Source: Roseiconus nitratireducens
Lineage (GTDB): Bacteria > Planctomycetota > Planctomycetia > Pirellulales > Pirellulaceae
Assembly (NCBI RefSeq): GCF_008629675.1
Contig: NZ_VWOX01000010.1
Coordinates: forward strand, 281,787 to 345,786
DNA length: 64,000 bases
Reading direction: 5' to 3'
In this document: one piece after another, positions 1 through 8,399 of the stretch
Position numbering within the stretch: position 1 is the stretch's first letter
How the letters are laid out: each line of letters begins with the position of its first letter
The notes under the pieces: model-generated
What the model saw: only the letters and a program-made list of their open reading frames with translations
The model's database searches: none
Told to the model about the DNA's origin: nothing
Position numbers and translations under genes: made by a program

Positions 1-989
1 TCCCGCGGAAACCGAAGCGTGTCGCGATGCACGGAATCGTAAACCGCCCTCAAACCCAACGGCTCGATGCGAATTCGCTGTAGCTGCAAAGAGGTGATCC
101 AGGGAAGCAATTTCGCCAGGTCGCCGGCAATGTCGATGCGTATCGGATACACCCCGTTCCGGGCAGTCGTCGAAACGGAGTGGACCTCCACGGCCTGACG
201 CAGTTCCTCCGGAACCATCGCCGACAGCGTGCCGTCATCCGGCCGATGCTGGTCGCGAAGTTCTCCCCAGACACGATGACGCTGGAACAAGTCGTCCATT
301 TCCAACTGGTGGGCCAACACGCCGCGACGCAGAAATGCTACCCGGTTGCAAGTCTCTTCGATTTCACTGAGGACGTGCGAGGAAAGAATCACGGTGCGCC
401 CTTGGGCGTTCGCTTCGCGGACCAGGTCCAGCACGGTGGCGCGAACCGTCGGATCCAGGTTCGCCGTCGGTTCATCCAGAATCATCAGCGGCGTCGATGG
501 CGCCAGGACGATGGCGAGGGCCAGCTTCTGTCGCATTCCGGTCGACATCATCCCGACCCTGCGGCTGGTGTCCAGTTCCAACGCGTCGGCTAGCTCCAGG
601 CTGCGTTGCAGATTTCCCCTGGGGTGCAACTGCGAGAAAAAACGCAGCACGCCATGACCGCGCAGGTGCCGCGGCAGCCGCGCATCCCCCGGCAAGTAGG
701 CAACGTTGCGGCGGACTTCCACCGAATCCTCCGCCGGGTCGTGACCACACACCACGGCGCGACCCGCCGTCGTCCGCAGGAATCCCAACAGGGAACGAAT
801 CAACGTGGTTTTGCCGGCGCCGTTGGGGCCCAGCAGCCCAAAGATGTCGCCCGGGCGTACCTCCAACGTGCAATCGATCAAGGCACGAAATTCGCCGTAG
901 CTCTTCGACAGTCCGCGGCACAGGACGATCGGATCTTCCGCGGGCCGATCCTGGGTGTTGCTCACGGGCGTCTCGACCACACCGGACAT
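1..989 (-). CDS. ABC transporter ATP-binding protein (C-terminus cut by window edge)
   Basis: This is the ATPase subunit of an ABC transporter, read leftward and running off base 1, with about 329 residues visible. Walker A GPNGAGKTT lies at residues 54-62, a variant signature loop (MSTGM) at about 148-152, Walker B LMILDE followed by the D-loop at about 168-180, and the switch His in SSHVLSEIEE at about 205. The layout matches CcmA/DrrA-type single-ATPase exporters of the ABC-2 class, and a permease gene would be expected to the left of the window. The start is ATG at 987-989. It diverges from argJ across a gap of about 190 bases. The substrate is unknown. Confidence 0.93.
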   Translation of the reverse strand, partial: MSGVVETPVSNTQDRPAEDPIVLCRGLSKSYGEFRALIDCTLEVRPGDIFGLLGPNGAGKTTLIRSLLGFLRTTAGRAVVCGHDPAEDSVEVRRNVAYLPGDARLPRHLRGHGVLRFFSQLHPRGNLQRSLELADALELDTSRRVGMMSTGMRQKLALAIVLAPSTPLMILDEPTANLDPTVRATVLDLVREANAQGRTVILSSHVLSEIEETCNRVAFLRRGVLAHQLEMDDLFQRHRVWGELRDQHRPDDGTLSAMVPEELRQAVEVHSVSTTARNGVYPIRIDIAGDLAKLLPWITSLQLQRIRIEPLGLRAVYDSVHRDTLRFPR

Positions 990-1182
990 AAACAGGCGAT
1001 GACTGTACGAACTGGAACGATCTGATTGATGATAGCCCCCGGGATGATAGCCCACGGGCGCGAACCTGCGAATGACCAAACGCACTATTGTGCAAGACGG
1101 TCAAACCGAGAACACTGACCGGCGTCACTTGGACGTTCCCCCCTAAAAGTTCCTCGCGGTCCGCAACGTTCGGCAATTTGTT

Positions 1183-2373
1183 ATGACTGATTTCCAACTT
1201 CCAGTCGGGTTTCGTTTCTCCGGCGTCGCGGCCGGCATCAAGAAGAGCGGTAAACCGGACGTGTCGTTGATTGTCGGGGACGGCCCCCTGACCGCGGCCG
1301 GCGTGTACACCCAGAACCAGGTCGTCGCGGCACCGGTCCTTTGGTGCCGTCAACGGACACCGTCGGATTCGGTTCGCGCCGTGATCACCAACAGCGGCAA
1401 TGCCAACGCCTGTACCGGGGACCAAGGACTCCAGGATGCCCAGACCATGTGTCGCCAAGTCGCCGCGGCGGTCGCGATCGATCCGGACGACGTGCTGGTG
1501 ATGAGCACGGGGATCATCGGGCAGCCGTTACCGATGGAAGTGGTGTGCCGGGGGATCGATGCCGCCGCCGACCAGTTGGGCGATTCTGCGGAGGATTTCG
1601 TGAGAGCCGCTGACGCGATCCTGACCACCGACCAGGGGCGCAAGGTTGCCTCGCGCGTCGTCGTCTTGGGCGATCAGCCGGTGCGAATCGCCGCGATGGC
1701 CAAGGGGGCGGGCATGATCGCGCCCAACATGGCGACTCTGCTGGCCGTCGTGCTGACCGATGCAAAGCTGACTCCGACGCAGGCTCAAGAATTGATCGCG
1801 GGCGCCGCCGATCGTTCTTTCAACTCCGTCAGCGTCGATGGTCATACCAGCACCAATGACACGCTGCTGATGCTTTCCAGCGGTGCCAGCGGCGCGGAGG
1901 TGACCGCGGAACATCTGCCGGCCTTCGCGGCTGCCGTGGAACAGATCTGCCAGGAATTGGCCTGGGCATTGGTGGCCGACGGCGAGGGGGCGACCCACGT
2001 GATGAGAATCCAAGTCACCGGTGCGGCGTCCGACGGAGATGCCAAAGTGATCGCGCGGGCGGTCGGTGAAAGTCTGCTCGTCAAAACGGCCATCACTGGC
2101 GGCGATCCCAACTGGGGCCGCATCGTATCCGCCGCCGGAGCGGCCGGACCGAAGATCGAGCCGACGAAAACGGCGCTGAAAATCAACGGCACCCCGATCT
2201 ACAGCGACGGCGGCCCCACGCGCTACGACGCCGCCACGCTCAGCCAGTCGATGAAGGCCGAAAAAGAAGTCCTGGTCGAACTGACCGTTGGACAGGGGTC
2301 GGGACAAGCCACCCGGTGGGCCAGCGACCTGACCGTGGAGTATGTCCGCTTCAACAGCGAATACACCACCTGA
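1183..2373 (+). CDS. argJ: Bifunctional glutamate N-acetyltransferase / N-acetylglutamate synthase ArgJ
   Basis: The 396-residue protein transfers the acetyl group of N-acetylornithine to glutamate in the cyclic arginine pathway; many members also use acetyl-CoA. The family landmarks are present: an early GF-x-G-V-AAGIK segment, NSGNANACTG, and the autocleavage region KGAGMIAPNMATLL, where the nucleophilic Thr is residue 185. Cleavage there would give alpha and beta chains. TAITGGDPNWGRI is the conserved C-terminal motif. The length is normal for ArgJ. The start is ATG at 1183. No other arg genes are in view. Whether it is mono- or bifunctional cannot be read from the sequence. Confidence 0.96.
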   Translation: MTDFQLPVGFRFSGVAAGIKKSGKPDVSLIVGDGPLTAAGVYTQNQVVAAPVLWCRQRTPSDSVRAVITNSGNANACTGDQGLQDAQTMCRQVAAAVAIDPDDVLVMSTGIIGQPLPMEVVCRGIDAAADQLGDSAEDFVRAADAILTTDQGRKVASRVVVLGDQPVRIAAMAKGAGMIAPNMATLLAVVLTDAKLTPTQAQELIAGAADRSFNSVSVDGHTSTNDTLLMLSSGASGAEVTAEHLPAFAAAVEQICQELAWALVADGEGATHVMRIQVTGAASDGDAKVIARAVGESLLVKTAITGGDPNWGRIVSAAGAAGPKIEPTKTALKINGTPIYSDGGPTRYDAATLSQSMKAEKEVLVELTVGQGSGQATRWASDLTVEYVRFNSEYTT

Positions 2374-2441
2374 GGCGGTCCGCCGGGCGATCGCCACGGA
2401 GGATCCAGCGTCGGGGAGTTTTGGCATTCTTCCCCAAAAAG

Positions 2442-2514
2442 AGCCGACAGCCGGATTCGAACCGGCGACCTAATCATTACGAATGATTTGCTCTACCAGC
2501 TGAGCTACGTCGGC
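2442..2514 (-). tRNA. tRNA-Thr (anticodon CGT)
   Basis: On the minus strand the sequence folds as a standard cloverleaf. The acceptor stem is GCCGACG/TGTCGGC, the D arm is AGCTCAGCTGGTAGAGC, the anticodon stem is AATCA/TGATT around loop TTCGTAA, and the T arm is GCCGGTTCGAATCCGGC. Anticodon CGT reads the threonine codon ACG. CCA is not encoded. Confidence 0.97.
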
Positions 2515-2925
2515 AAGCTGCGGGAGCGAGAAGCTTTATCGGCCGCCCAAGGGCACCACTTCACGTTCCTTCGCTCAGAAAAGTACAAAACCCGCCCCAT
2601 CTTCGCCAGTGCCTATCGGGCAAGACGGGCGCCCCAGACCGCGATTTCTGCAATTGAGCCGAAGGGGCGGGAAAAGAATTGGGCGAGCAGCGTGCCACGA
2701 CTCGACAAAAATTATTTTTTTCGTTAAAAAAATCTTTCCGGCAACGGGTTTCCCCGGTGACCCCGGTCCGCGCCTGGCCTTCCCCGAGAGCCGGTCAGGC
2801 AAAAAATCGGCCCGATGATTGCCTCGCCGGGCGTCAGCTGGGCGCGGATTCCCGCTGATGCGTCATCACGGCGATATCGACCGAACAACCACACGCTCGC
2901 TGGGCGAGCAGGAGAATTGCACTCG
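2515..2925. other. Gene-free stretch between tRNA-Thr and the TPR gene
   Basis: About 410 bases without a convincing gene. It should hold the tRNA-Thr promoter (leftward) and the promoter of the TPR gene (rightward). An AT-rich tract around 2707-2735 is the only compositional landmark. I cannot place promoters with confidence. Confidence 0.5.
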
Positions 2926-4257
2926 ATGAACGAAGTCGAACTGGAAGTCGTCGACTTGAAGGAAATCATTCTTTCGAACAACTCCTTCGGCCCGAACGAC
3001 GTTGCCGAAATTCGTCAGATGATCGCGGAGAACTACGGCCACTTTGCCGAACTCCGTGACGCTGTGAACGAAATGGAGACAGATTCGGCGATCACTCCCG
3101 CCGGCAAGACCAAGATGGGCGTCTGCCTGTTCTTGCTGGGGCGGTTTTCCGATTCGCTGCAAACGCTGCAGTCGGCCGATGGCAGTGCAACCGCACTGTT
3201 CTACTGCGCCCGCTCCCTGTTCGAACTGAAGCAGTTCGATCGGGCAATTGAGTATTACGAGAACGCACAAAAGGCCGGTTACAACGCCGACCAGTGCAAG
3301 ATCTTCATCGCCGAATCCCACCGCTACTCCGGCCGGATCGAAAAGGCGATGTTGTTGCTCGATGACATCTTTGGCCCTGCCGAGCAAACCGCCGAGTACA
3401 TGTACCAACGCGCCGCCACCGTGGCCGCCATTGGCGGACGCCGCGACGAAGCGATCACGCTGTATCAGCGGGCAGTTCAGACCGACGAGAACCACGCCGG
3501 TGCGTTGTTCGGATTGGCTTGGGAAAACGACCGTATGGGCAACGATGACGAAGCGTTGAAGCTTTACGAGCGTGCCGCCAAAGCATTTCCCACCGGCGTC
3601 GGTGCCCTGGTCAACTTGGGGCTGATCTACGAGGACCGAAACGAATTCGACAAAGCCCAGATTTGCTACAAGCGGATTTTGGACGCGCATCCGGACGATA
3701 CTCGGACGCAGCTGTACATGAAGGACGCGTCGGCCAACGGCAACATGCTGTACGACGAAGAAATGCAGCGCCGAAACGACCGTTTGGCCCAAACCTTGAA
3801 CATGCCGGTCGCCAACTTCGAGCTCAGCGTTCGCAGCCGCAATTGCCTGTCCAAGATGGGAATCGAAACGATCGGCGACCTGACCCGGACCAGCGAGTCT
3901 GAATTGCTGTCCAGCAAGAATTTCGGCGAGACCAGTCTGATCGAGATCCGCGAAATGCTCTCCAGCAAGGGATTGAAGCTGGGGCAGTTTGCGCACGAGA
4001 AGAAGACCACCGAGCCGCCCGTCGATACCAGCCACCTGTCGCCCGACGAACAGGCGATGCTGGAACGACCGATTTCCGACTTGAACCTGTCGGTACGTGC
4101 CCGCAAGTGCATGGCTCGTTTGCAGCTGAACTCGATCGGCGAACTGCTTCGCAAGACCGGCGACGAACTGCTGGAGTGCAAGAACTTCGGTGTGACCAGT
4201 CTGACCGAAGTCCGCGAAAAATTGACCGACTTGGGGCTGAAGCTCCGCGGCGACTGA
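2926..4257 (+). CDS. TPR protein with two C-terminal RNA-polymerase-alpha-CTD-like domains
   Basis: The 443-residue cytoplasmic protein has an N-terminal array of tetratricopeptide-like helices (repeats with the YExAxxA pattern over about residues 50-270). Two tandem helix-hairpin-helix modules resembling the RNA polymerase alpha C-terminal domain follow, roughly at residues 300-355 and 385-443. Each contains SVRxRxC and an 'NFGxTSLxEIRExL' segment. Such TPR-alphaCTD proteins are typical of planctomycetes and may act in transcription, but the role here is inferred. I chose ATG 2926 because AGGAG lies 10-12 bases upstream; the open frame continues further upstream without a ribosome-binding site. 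Confidence 0.85.
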   Translation: MNEVELEVVDLKEIILSNNSFGPNDVAEIRQMIAENYGHFAELRDAVNEMETDSAITPAGKTKMGVCLFLLGRFSDSLQTLQSADGSATALFYCARSLFELKQFDRAIEYYENAQKAGYNADQCKIFIAESHRYSGRIEKAMLLLDDIFGPAEQTAEYMYQRAATVAAIGGRRDEAITLYQRAVQTDENHAGALFGLAWENDRMGNDDEALKLYERAAKAFPTGVGALVNLGLIYEDRNEFDKAQICYKRILDAHPDDTRTQLYMKDASANGNMLYDEEMQRRNDRLAQTLNMPVANFELSVRSRNCLSKMGIETIGDLTRTSESELLSSKNFGETSLIEIREMLSSKGLKLGQFAHEKKTTEPPVDTSHLSPDEQAMLERPISDLNLSVRARKCMARLQLNSIGELLRKTGDELLECKNFGVTSLTEVREKLTDLGLKLRGD

Positions 4258-4352
4258 TCGCGGCGCCCGCTAGCGGAGGCTTCCTCCGGCAGGCCACGCT
4301 GCCATGCGTGACCGGGCGACTCGCCTGGCACGCAGGCATGTCAAACGCCCGC

Positions 4353-4455
4353 GGGCCCTTCGATTCCTCGTTCCCCGGCTCCCGCCTGGGAACGCACTGA
4401 ACAGGGCCCTTCGATTCCTCGTTCCCCGGCTCCCGCCTGGGAACGCACTGAACGC
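4353..4455. repeat. Tandem 51-base repeat with hairpin
   Basis: Two nearly identical units sit in the gap between the TPR gene and tgt. Each carries 'TTCCCCGGCTCCCGCCTGGG', which folds into a short hairpin. The units resemble the hairpin repeats downstream of the P-II gene, so this looks like a dispersed intergenic repeat family of the host chromosome. The rest of the 4258-4565 gap shows nothing else recognisable. Confidence 0.75.
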
Positions 4456-4565
4456 AGGCTCCGCCTGCATTTTTTCTGGCAACCAACGCCGTCTCCGTCT
4501 GCGCCCCCGCGCCCGCCAACCGTACCCGGCTCCCGTCACGATCGCGGCGGCTACCCCAGGACCTC

Positions 4566-5678
4566 ATGACGTTCCGCTACGAATTGCTGCGCACGGATCC
4601 TTCCACCGGGGCGCGTCGCGGAACCTTCCACACGCCCCACGGGCCGGTGCAGACGCCGGGCTTCATGCCGGTCGGGACACAGGGCACTGTCAAAGGTCTG
4701 ACCATCGATCAGGTCGCCGGGACTGGCGCCGAGATGATTCTTGGCAACACCTATCACCTGGCGCTCCGCCCCGGACCCGAAACGGTCCGAGCCCTGGGTG
4801 GGCTGCACGCGATGTTCGGCTGGGAAGGTCCGATCCTGACGGACAGTGGCGGATTTCAAATCTTCAGCCTGAAAGACATCAATAAAATCACCGAACACAG
4901 TGTCGTTTTTCGCAGTCATATCGACGGGGCGATCATCGATTTGACGCCGGAGCGTTCGATCGAGATCCAGGAGGCGTTGGGAAGCGACGTGGCGATGGTG
5001 CTGGACCACGTCGTCGCCTTGCCGGCGGAACCGGATGAGGTCCAGATGGCGATGGAGCGATCGATCCGTTGGGCGGAACGCTGTTTGAATGCCGCGGGTC
5101 GATCGGACCAGGCCCGCTTCGCGATCGTCCAGGGCGGATTGGATGTTCCACTGCGGGTGCAATGCGCCCGGGAGCTTTCCTCGATGGGGTTCGAGGGATA
5201 TGCGGTTGGCGGATTGAGCGTTGGAGAAGCGCCCGCGGAAATGTACCGGATCACCGGGGCGACAACTCCGGAGTTGCCCACGGACAAACCGCGTTACCTG
5301 ATGGGGGTCGGTCGTCCGGTCGACCTGCTGGAAAGCGTGATGCGGGGAATCGATCTCTTCGACTGCGTCATGCCGACCCGGAACGGTCGAAACGGGCTGG
5401 CGTTCACCGACCTGGGACCGATCAAAATCCGCAACGCCAAACACCGTCATGCGACCGAGCCCCTGGAACCGGAATGCCCGTGTCTGGCGTGTACCCGGCA
5501 CACTCGGGGATACTTGAGGCACCTGTTCATCGCCGGGGAAATGTTGGGGCCGATTCTGATGTCGCTGCACAACCTGACGTACTACCAACGTTTGATGCAG
5601 GGGGCCCGCGAAGCGATCGAAGCCGGTACACTGGCGGAGTACGTTGCCGAAAAGAAACGGGGCTGGGGAATCTCGTGA
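4566..5678 (+). CDS. tgt: Queuine tRNA-ribosyltransferase (tRNA-guanine transglycosylase)
   Basis: The 370-residue enzyme exchanges the wobble guanine of GUN-anticodon tRNAs for preQ1 during queuosine synthesis. Key residues are visible: the general-base Asp93 in LTDSGGFQ, the nucleophile Asp266 in FDCVMPTRNGRNG, and the zinc site C304-x-C306-x2-C309 with His335. The length is that of bacterial Tgt. The start is ATG 4566. Its stop overlaps the GTG of the following P-II gene (GTGA), so the two are probably co-transcribed. Confidence 0.97.
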   Translation: MTFRYELLRTDPSTGARRGTFHTPHGPVQTPGFMPVGTQGTVKGLTIDQVAGTGAEMILGNTYHLALRPGPETVRALGGLHAMFGWEGPILTDSGGFQIFSLKDINKITEHSVVFRSHIDGAIIDLTPERSIEIQEALGSDVAMVLDHVVALPAEPDEVQMAMERSIRWAERCLNAAGRSDQARFAIVQGGLDVPLRVQCARELSSMGFEGYAVGGLSVGEAPAEMYRITGATTPELPTDKPRYLMGVGRPVDLLESVMRGIDLFDCVMPTRNGRNGLAFTDLGPIKIRNAKHRHATEPLEPECPCLACTRHTRGYLRHLFIAGEMLGPILMSLHNLTYYQRLMQGAREAIEAGTLAEYVAEKKRGWGIS

Positions 5679-5977
5679 AACAAATCATCGCCGTCGTCCG
5701 ACCGCACCTGGCCGAGAAAGTGTTGCAGACGCTCAAACGGGCCCCCCTGGAGGCCCTGACCGTCAGCGAAGTGAAGGGATACGGGCGTCAGAAGAGTTAC
5801 CTGGATGAGTACCAGGAAACGGAGTTCTCCGAGGCGTTCCTGCCGAAGGTGGAGATCACGATGTGGGTCGACGATTCGCGGTACGACGAAACGCTTCAAA
5901 AAGTGGTTTCGGTTGCCCGCAGCGGACGCATCGGAGACGGAAAGGTGTTCACACTGCCCGTCGAAGTCTTCCAGTAA
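5675..5977 (+). CDS. P-II family signal protein with Phe at the T-loop modification site
   Basis: This 100-residue protein follows the GlnB/GlnK pattern: an N-terminal KQIIAVVRPHLAEKV strand-helix, a T-loop 'GYGRQKSY', an FLPKVEI strand, and the C-terminal RSGRIGDGKVF nucleotide-binding motif. P-II trimers sense ATP/ADP and 2-oxoglutarate to regulate nitrogen metabolism. Counting from the GTG start, Tyr46 is retained but position 51, the tyrosine uridylylated in enteric GlnB, is Phe. The GTG start at 5675 overlaps the tgt stop by four bases. It is slightly shorter than the usual 112 residues at the C-terminus. Confidence 0.9.
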   Translation: MKQIIAVVRPHLAEKVLQTLKRAPLEALTVSEVKGYGRQKSYLDEYQETEFSEAFLPKVEITMWVDDSRYDETLQKVVSVARSGRIGDGKVFTLPVEVFQ

Positions 5978-5984
5978 CAACCCG

Positions 5985-6667
5985 CTGGTTCCAAGGTTCC
6001 TGCCTTGGAACCTGATGTCTCTTTCTGGCTCTGCCTGTGGTTGGAGTCTGGGTGCTGGCGGAGCCAGCGAGACAGTGCGTTCCCAGGCAAGAGCCTGGGA
6101 ACGAGATTGGGCATCGTCCAATTCACCCGCACTCCTGGTTCCAAGGCTCCCGCCTTGGAACCGGATGTCCTCCAGGCTCTGCCTGCGGTTGGAGTCTGGA
6201 GTCTGGAGTCTGGAGTCTGGAGTCTGGAGTCTGGAGTCTGGCGGAGCCAGCGAGACAGTGCGTTCCCAGGCAAGAGCCTGGGAACGAGATTGAGCGTCGC
6301 CGACTTCACCGGCTCTCCTGGTTCCAAGGCTCCCGCCTTGGAACCGGATGTCTCTTTCTGGCTCTGCCTGTGGTTGGAGTCTGGGTGCTGGCGGAGCCAG
6401 CGAGACAGTGCGTTCCCAGGCAAGAGCCTGGGAACGAGATTGGGCGTTGCCGACTTTACCCGCTCTCCTGGTTCCAAGGCTCCCGCCTTGGAACCGGATG
6501 TCCTCCAGGCTCTGCCTGTCGCTGGAGTCTGGGGGCTGGCGGAGCCAGCGAGACAGTGCGTTCCCAGGCAGGAGCCTGGGAACGAGATTGGGCGTCGCCG
6601 ACTTCACCGGCTCTCCTGGTTCCAAGGCTCCCGCCTTGGAACCGGATGTCCTGCAGGCTTTGCCTGA
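5985..6667. repeat. Array of about five 150-base hairpin repeats with a 7-base microsatellite
   Basis: Units begin with CTGGTTCCAAGG at 5985, 6135, 6318, 6468 and 6616; the last is truncated. Each contains two palindromes: one around 'TTCCAAGGCTCCCGCCTTGG' and one around 'GTTCCCAGGCAAGAGCCTGG'. Spacings are about 150, 183, 150 and 148 bases. The second unit is longer because GGAGTCT is repeated about six times at 6191-6240. Several frames stay open through the array only because the unit length is near a multiple of three, so I call no genes here. Confidence 0.88.
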
Positions 6668-6972
6668 CACGGCGCGCAATTCGTTGCCGTCCAGTGCGAC
6701 ACCACAAGACGTTGGACCGCGACCGCTGAAAAACTCCAACGGTGATCAGGTGGGTTGACTCGGATCCCGTGCCAGCAGGGGATGGCCGAGTGTCGAAAGA
6801 ACCGCCGACCCGCGTTCCCGCGAAGGCGGATGACAACGCCTGCAGCGGTCGCATCGATCAGAATCATTGGCGCTCACCGCGTCCGACCGAACTGCTGCGA
6901 GTGCGCGCAAGAAATTCATAATTTCGGACGCAAACCCCTGGGCGCCGGAAGGGTGATCGACGATAACTTCGG
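6668..6972. other. Gene-free stretch before tRNA-Met
   Basis: No supportable gene. It presumably contains the promoter of the initiator tRNA. Nothing else recognisable was seen. Confidence 0.5.
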
Positions 6973-7046
<74 letters not shown>

Positions 7047-7090
7047 CTTCTCTGTTCGGTTGGGAAACTGACCGCCAGGGGTAAACTCCG

Positions 7091-7131
7091 AAAGCCGGCG
7101 TCTCGCAGATCGCGAAACGCCGGCTTTTTTT
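7091..7131 (+). terminator. Rho-independent terminator after tRNA-Met
   Basis: AAAGCCGGCGT pairs with ACGCCGGCTTT around a short loop, followed by a run of T. It ends the tRNA transcript and marks the last clearly chromosomal feature before the prophage. Confidence 0.9.
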
Positions 7132-7465
7132 CGTGGTTTCGCGGCGTTTTGCTGCTTTCTCTTGAGTCTCTGACCAGAGACGATTCCTACCGCGAACGCC
7201 CCGGATTAGCGGTGATCTCGAGTTCGATTTCGCCAAAACTCTCGGAGATCTCTGGGTGATGAGAGACGCTGGGTTATGAGGCTTGGGTAATTCGCTATCC
7301 GGCCCGCTCGGGATTCTTTTTGACGACCTGTTCCGGGCCGGTCGGACGACAGGGTTCAAGAAATCCCGAGTTTCGGGTGATGAGTCACTGCCGTATCGAA
7401 TCGCATAGCTAAGAAAGGGAGAGCGCCGTTGTTGGGGTCTCGGTTTCTGGCTCGATTCGGAGGAC
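7132..7465. other. Prophage left boundary region (attL expected here)
   Basis: About 330 bases without a gene separate the chromosomal terminator from the first prophage ORF. The left attachment site should be here, because serine integrases usually sit next to one att site and the phage-type 20-base element at 7400 already belongs to the element. The core cannot be located without the right junction. Confidence 0.5.
7400..7419 (+). promoter_or_regulatory. 20-base module element, copy 1 (candidate phage promoter)
   Basis: Exact copy of ATCGCATAGCTAAGAAAGGG, also at 13861 and 32041. A partly conserved TGAGTCAC-type block lies 19 bases upstream of the core. It sits 46 bases before the first prophage ORF and is oriented with it. 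Confidence 0.65.
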
Positions 7466-7747
7466 TTGGCTATTCAGAATCTGGACTCAACGGCAGCGAC
7501 GCGGATCGATCCCGCGACGGTTCGGTTTCGTAAGATCGCCGCCATCTTGGCTCGGGGCGTCGGGCGTGTGCGGAGTGCGGCGAAGGTGCCGGCCGACGAA
7601 GCAACTGTTTCTGGAAATCTCGCGGAGTCTTCACCCGATCCGCTTGAGATTGCTCGCGAACCATCGCTCTCTGTGGCTCGCGAAGTCTACGACCACGCGG
7701 GTCGGCCGACTGTCGCGGATTCGAAAAACGATGGAGACGCAAATTGA
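7466..7747 (+). CDS. Small hypothetical protein of the integration cassette
   Basis: This 93-residue protein is not recognised. It contains VRFRKIAAILARGVGRVR (about residues 19-36), which closely resembles VRYQQIAALLAKSLRR in the next ORF, so the two are probably paralogous, possibly small DNA-binding or accessory proteins. The start is TTG 7466, directly behind GGAGGA. Its stop overlaps the next start (TTGA), indicating translational coupling. Confidence 0.6.
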   Translation: MAIQNLDSTAATRIDPATVRFRKIAAILARGVGRVRSAAKVPADEATVSGNLAESSPDPLEIAREPSLSVAREVYDHAGRPTVADSKNDGDAN

Positions 7748-7917
7748 AGAACGAAGTTCGATATCAGCAGATCGCTGCGTTGCTGGCCAAGTCACTGCGA
7801 CGCGATGCGGTTCGGCCAAACCGAGATGAAACCCGAGAAGTCGCAGAGACAGAGTTGGGTGAATCGACGCGTGCGAGAGAACCAGAGACTGTCGAGACGA
7901 CCGGAGGTGAGCGATGA
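7744..7917 (+). CDS. Mini-ORF paralogous to the preceding gene (57 aa)
   Basis: The 57-residue ORF begins with a TTG overlapping the previous stop and ends overlapping the ATG of the DUF2924 gene. Its N-terminus VRYQQIAALLAKSLRR matches the motif in the preceding 93-residue protein. The rest is charged and rich in Glu, Arg and Thr. The tight overlaps at both ends (TTGA, ATGA) are the main evidence that it is translated. Function unknown. Confidence 0.6.
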   Translation: MKNEVRYQQIAALLAKSLRRDAVRPNRDETREVAETELGESTRAREPETVETTGGER

Positions 7918-8399
7918 GTCCGAAGGTTGCCGCCGAAGTCGCTCGGCTGCCTGACATGACGGTGAACGAGCTGATTCATCGCTACGAGCAGGTTTACAAC
8001 GAAGAAACGCGAAGCCGGAACAAGCAGTACTTGATCAGGCGGATCGCATGGAAACTGCAGGCCAACGAAGAAGGCGGCTTGTCCGAACAAACGATCGGCC
8101 AAGCCATTGGACTGGCCGCGGATGCTCAAACGCGAGTGACCGCGCCGCGAGAAAACCCGAACGTGCAGACCGCTCGGCAACAGCCAAACGCGTTTATCGA
8201 TTGGGATCCTCGTTTGCCACCGCCCGGTCAAATGCTGGAGCGTCAGTACAAAGGTCAAATGATTCGAGTGGCGGTTTTACGGGAAGGCTTTGAATACGAA
8301 GGCCAGCGGTTTCGATCGCTGACGGCGGTGGCAAAAGCGGTGACCGGATCGCACTGCAATGGGTTTCTTTTCTTTCGGCTGGGGAGGCGTGAAGCATGA
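7914..8399 (+). CDS. DUF2924 family protein
   Basis: The 161-residue protein resembles the DUF2924 family, which commonly lies directly upstream of phage or element serine recombinases. Visible features are an N-terminal helical part with RNKQYLIRRIAWKLQ, then 'PGQMLERQYKGQMIRVAVL' and a C-terminal 'FRSLTAVAKAVTGSHCNG' segment typical of the family. Its stop overlaps the recombinase start (ATGA). The biochemical role is unknown; an accessory function in recombination is inferred from the constant linkage. Confidence 0.82.
   Translation: MSPKVAAEVARLPDMTVNELIHRYEQVYNEETRSRNKQYLIRRIAWKLQANEEGGLSEQTIGQAIGLAADAQTRVTAPRENPNVQTARQQPNAFIDWDPRLPPPGQMLERQYKGQMIRVAVLREGFEYEGQRFRSLTAVAKAVTGSHCNGFLFFRLGRREA

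Noticed and set aside
5582..6739. Several long open frames on both strands through the hairpin array
   Set aside because: They consist of repeated translations of the intergenic repeat (such as PGNALSRWLRQ) and arise because the repeat spacing is near a multiple of three.
7400..7419. 20-base element as a T7-type promoter for a single-subunit phage RNA polymerase
   Set aside because: The AAAGGGAG ending resembles T3/T7-type promoters. However, no single-subunit RNA polymerase gene is present in the window and a sigma-like factor is, so a sigma-dependent reading is preferred. It cannot be excluded if such a gene lies beyond 64000.
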